From Pseudomonas vlassakiae (lineage in GTDB: Bacteria; Pseudomonadota; Gammaproteobacteria; Pseudomonadales; Pseudomonadaceae), in NCBI RefSeq assembly GCF_014269035.2, contig NZ_JABWRP020000027.1, positions 1 to 54,932 of the forward strand: a stretch of DNA of 54,932 nucleotides, read 5' to 3'. Of the stretch, positions 52,290 to 54,932 are shown one piece after another (positions within the stretch are counted from its first letter, which is position 1; the number at the start of each line of letters is the position of its first letter). Under the pieces are notes generated by a model that saw only the letters and a list, made by a program, of their open reading frames with translations, did no database searches and had not been told where the DNA came from. A program made the translations under genes and the position numbers.

Positions 52290-52339
52290 GCGCCTGTGAG
52301 ATCGAGCGCCGGGCGGGCGGCGCTCGGTCTCACAGGCGC
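52290..52339. repeat. 50-bp palindromic repeat, copy 4
   Basis: Left arm 52290-52312, right arm 52317-52339; nearly perfect pairing. The loop and adjacent bases (GGCGGG) differ from copies 1-3. It shares the upstream context GAGGCATT with copy 1, so the conserved unit is somewhat longer than the stem. Confidence 0.88.
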
Positions 52340-52547
52340 AAAAAACTGCCACGGCGAACACATACCACCGGTCACCCTGTCATCAGAATATTCATTTCCT
52401 CCTGTACCACTGAACCCGCCGCTGCCGAATCATTTCACCTGCAACAACCGCCACGCAGACGAAATACACCATCCGCCCTTTCGATCTGCGGCAAGTGAAG
52501 GCACAATGCGGATCTTTTTTTTGGCCGGCCTGGCCGGGGGCCTTTAA

Positions 52548-53645
52548 ATGATCAAGACGCCGCACTACCTCATCGACAAAACCAAGCTCCTGCGCAACAT
52601 GGAGAAGATCGCCTACGTGCGTGAAAACTCCGGTGCCAAGGCGCTGCTCGCCCTCAAGTGCTTCGCCACCTGGTCGGTGTTCGACCTGATGCAGCAGTAC
52701 ATGGACGGCACCACGTCGTCCTCGCTGTTCGAGCTCAAGCTCGGCCGCCAGAAGTTCGCCGGCGAAACCCACGCCTACAGCGTGGCCTGGGCCGATGACG
52801 AAATCGAGGAAATGCTCGAGAACTGCGACAAGATCATCTTCAACTCGATCGGCCAGCTGCAGCGTTTCGCCGAACAGTCCGAAGGCAAGGTCCGCGGCCT
52901 GCGCGTCAACCCGCAGGTGAGCAGCTCCGACTACCTGCTGGCCGACCCGGCCCGCCCGTTCAGCCGCCTCGGCGAGTGGGACCCGGTGAAGATCGAACAG
53001 GTGATCGAACAGATCTCCGGCTTCATGTTCCACAACAACTGCGAGAACGGTGACTTCGGCCTGTTCGACAAGATGCTGACACACATCGAAGAGCGCTTCG
53101 GCCACCTGCTGCACAAGGTCGAGTGGGTCAGCCTGGGTGGCGGCATCCATTTCACCGGCGAAGGTTATGCCCTGGACGCCTTCTGTGCACGCCTGAAAGC
53201 CTTCTCCGAGCGATACGGCGTGCAGGTCTACCTGGAGCCGGGCGAAGCGGCCATCACCAACAGCGCCTCGCTGGAAGTGACCGTGCTCGACACCCTGTAC
53301 AACGGCAAGCACCTCGCCGTGGTCGACAGCTCGATCGAAGCGCACCTGCTCGACCTGCTGATCTACCGCCTCAACGCCAAGATGGCCCCTAACGACGGCG
53401 AGCACACCTACATGGTCTGCGGCAAGTCGTGCCTGGCCGGCGACATCTTCGGCGAGTACCAATTCGATCGTCCGCTGGCCATCGGCGACCGTCTGTCGTT
53501 CATCGACACCGCCGGCTACACCATGGTCAAGAAAAACTGGTTCAACGGCCTGAAGATGCCATCGATCGTGGTCAAGCAGCTCGACGGCAGCGTCGAGGTG
53601 GTGCGCGATTTCGGTTTCGAAGACTACGTTTCCAGCCTGTCGTAA
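52548..53645 (+). CDS. nspC: Carboxynorspermidine decarboxylase
   Basis: PLP-dependent decarboxylase (365 residues) of the alanine-racemase-fold family, converting carboxynorspermidine or carboxyspermidine to the triamine. PLP Lys37 (ALLALKCFATW), GGGIHFTGEGY, and the C-terminal active-site Cys (GKSCLAGDIFGEY). The partner dehydrogenase follows 33 bases downstream. Start ATG at 52548. Confidence 0.94.
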   Translation: MIKTPHYLIDKTKLLRNMEKIAYVRENSGAKALLALKCFATWSVFDLMQQYMDGTTSSSLFELKLGRQKFAGETHAYSVAWADDEIEEMLENCDKIIFNSIGQLQRFAEQSEGKVRGLRVNPQVSSSDYLLADPARPFSRLGEWDPVKIEQVIEQISGFMFHNNCENGDFGLFDKMLTHIEERFGHLLHKVEWVSLGGGIHFTGEGYALDAFCARLKAFSERYGVQVYLEPGEAAITNSASLEVTVLDTLYNGKHLAVVDSSIEAHLLDLLIYRLNAKMAPNDGEHTYMVCGKSCLAGDIFGEYQFDRPLAIGDRLSFIDTAGYTMVKKNWFNGLKMPSIVVKQLDGSVEVVRDFGFEDYVSSLS

Positions 53646-53678
53646 GACTGGCTACCCAAGTAAGGAGCAACAGGTAAA

Positions 53679-54923
53679 TTGAAGAAGAACGTTCTTATCA
53701 TTGGTGCAGGAGGTGTCGCCAAGGTGGTGGCCCACAAGTGCGCGCAGCATAACGACGAACTGGGTCGTATCGCTATCGCGTCACGGAACATCTCCAAATG
53801 CCAGGCCATCATCGACAGCGTCAAGGCCAAGGGTAGCCTCAAGGTGCCCGCCGACATCCAGGCCTTCTCGCTCAACGCCCTCGATGTCGAGGCGACCAAG
53901 GCACTGATCCGCGAGACCGAATCGCAGATCGTGATCAACGTCGGTTCCGCCTTCCTCAACATGTCGGTGCTGCGTGCCTGCATCGATACCGGTGTCGCCT
54001 ACCTGGACACCGCCATCCACGAAGAGCCGGGCAAGATCTGCGAGACCCCGCCGTGGTACGGCAACTACGAGTGGAAACACCTCGAAGAGTGCCAACAAAA
54101 GAACATTACCGCCATTCTCGGCGTCGGTTTCGACCCGGGTGTGGTGAACAGCTACGCAAAACTTGCGCAGCAGCAATACTTCGACAGCATTGATTCGATC
54201 GACATTCTCGACGTCAACGCCGGTTCGCACGGCAAGTACTTTGCCACCAACTTCGACCCGGAAATCAACTTCCGCGAGTTTACCGGGCAAGTATGGAGCT
54301 GGCAGAACAGCCAGTGGACCAGCAACACCATGTTCGAAGTCAAGCGTACCGACGACCTGCCGGTGGTCGGTTCGCAGAACCTGTACCTGACCGGTCACGA
54401 CGAAGTTCATTCGATCTCGAAGAACCTCAACGTACCGAACGTGCGTTTCTGGATGAGCTTCGGCGAGCACTACATCAATGTGTTCACCGTGCTGAAGAAC
54501 CTTGGCCTGCTTTCCGAGCAACCGGTGAAGACGGCCGAGGGCCTGGAAGTGGTCCCGCTGAAAGTGGTCAAGGCCGTACTGCCTGACCCGGCCTCGCTGG
54601 CCCCGGGCTACACCGGCAAGACCTGCATCGGTGACCTGGTGAAGGGCACCAAGGACGGCAAGCCGCGTGAAGTGTTCATCTACAACGTGGCCGACCACGA
54701 GGAAGCCTACGCCGAGACCGACAGCCAGGGCATCTCCTACACCGCCGGTGTACCGCCGGTGGCTGCGGCCCTGCTGGTCGCCCGTGGTGAGTGGGACGCC
54801 AAGCGCATGGTCAACGTCGAGGAGCTGCCGGCCGAGCCATTCCTCAAGGCGCTGGACGTGATGGGCCTGCCAACCCGCGTGAAAGATGAGAATGGCGACC
54901 GTCCGTGGGACGCTGAAGCCTAA
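53679..54923 (+). CDS. Carboxynorspermidine synthase (saccharopine dehydrogenase family)
   Basis: A 414-residue NADPH-dependent enzyme that joins aspartate semialdehyde to a diamine to give carboxy(nor)spermidine. Nucleotide-binding GAGGVAKV (9-16), VGFDPGVVN and GISYTAGVPP are characteristic. TTG start at 53679, after an AAGGAG site. It pairs with nspC to form the spermidine route that avoids S-adenosylmethionine decarboxylase. The gene is complete; the window ends 9 bases after its stop. Confidence 0.92.
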   Translation: MKKNVLIIGAGGVAKVVAHKCAQHNDELGRIAIASRNISKCQAIIDSVKAKGSLKVPADIQAFSLNALDVEATKALIRETESQIVINVGSAFLNMSVLRACIDTGVAYLDTAIHEEPGKICETPPWYGNYEWKHLEECQQKNITAILGVGFDPGVVNSYAKLAQQQYFDSIDSIDILDVNAGSHGKYFATNFDPEINFREFTGQVWSWQNSQWTSNTMFEVKRTDDLPVVGSQNLYLTGHDEVHSISKNLNVPNVRFWMSFGEHYINVFTVLKNLGLLSEQPVKTAEGLEVVPLKVVKAVLPDPASLAPGYTGKTCIGDLVKGTKDGKPREVFIYNVADHEEAYAETDSQGISYTAGVPPVAAALLVARGEWDAKRMVNVEELPAEPFLKALDVMGLPTRVKDENGDRPWDAEA

Positions 54924-54932
54924 GCCGTAAAA

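Larger units (their letters stand above)
52042..52547. other. 506-bp intergenic region between amidase and nspC
   Basis: No credible gene. It holds a perfect 15-bp hairpin just past the amidase stop (52047-52061 pairing with 52068-52082), the fourth palindromic repeat (52290-52339), and an AT-richer stretch (about 52380-52440) likely to include the nspC promoter. A GGCCGGCC-rich palindromic segment lies immediately before nspC and overlaps its ribosome-binding region. Confidence 0.7.

Noticed and set aside
52269..52547. 92-codon frame directly before nspC
   Set aside because: It spans the fourth palindromic repeat and shows the same spurious peptide pattern as the other copies.

Overview
This is a GC-rich bacterial chromosome segment with tightly packed genes and little intergenic space. 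The gene content points to the Pseudomonas putida group: cysS-glnS-ppiB-lpxH beside a PvdQ-type acylase, a ureDABCEJFG cluster, TamA/TamB, a chromosomal class C beta-lactamase, and REP palindromes with the Pseudomonas-type core (for example 44513-44544). No rRNA, tRNA, CRISPR array, insertion sequence or complete prophage was seen. Species assignment is inference from gene content, since no database search was possible.

Layout. 1-8153: a DUF899 protein, a membrane diguanylate cyclase, and a complete urease cluster on the minus strand with a candidate sigma54 promoter. 8154-12713: a glyoxalase-fold protein, a small conserved gene, ilvE with a textbook terminator, and an OmpR-type response regulator overlapping its histidine kinase. 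12714-17277: cysS, glnS, ppiB and lpxH. 17392-20503: a PvdQ-type acylase, a short Fur-like winged-helix protein and a small membrane protein. 20652-23080: a small accessory islet with an exported protein, a Mor-type phage-like regulator and two DUF2589 paralogues. 23089-30183: tamB, tamA, a GNAT acetyltransferase and xthA. 30296-33272: an ECF sigma/anti-sigma pair divergent from a catalase-related peroxidase and a cytochrome b561, with two mirror-image ECF promoters between them. 33355-38870: an MFS transporter, an XRE-cupin regulator, a DsbA-fold isomerase, a degenerate SDR divergent from a TetR regulator, an HExxH protein and a BASS-family transporter. 38991-42863: ampC, several small Pseudomonas-type hypothetical genes, a YbjQ-family protein and an EamA transporter. 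43096-49187: a catabolic/transport locus with an NCS1 permease, class II aldolase-like protein, PotD-like binding protein, FMN/FAD/4Fe-4S oxidoreductase and XRE-cupin regulator. 49362-54923: a YghU-type GST, an amidase and the carboxynorspermidine pair nspC-CANSDH.

A 50-bp near-perfect palindrome recurs four times (33, 9173, 30218, 52290), always between genes. The least explained parts are the Mor/DUF2589 islet, the 304-bp structured gap after ampC, the 14-bp palindrome at 46507-46543, the SDR lacking both its catalytic Ser and Tyr, and the apparent 1-bp frameshift at the 3' end of the NCS1 permease gene.
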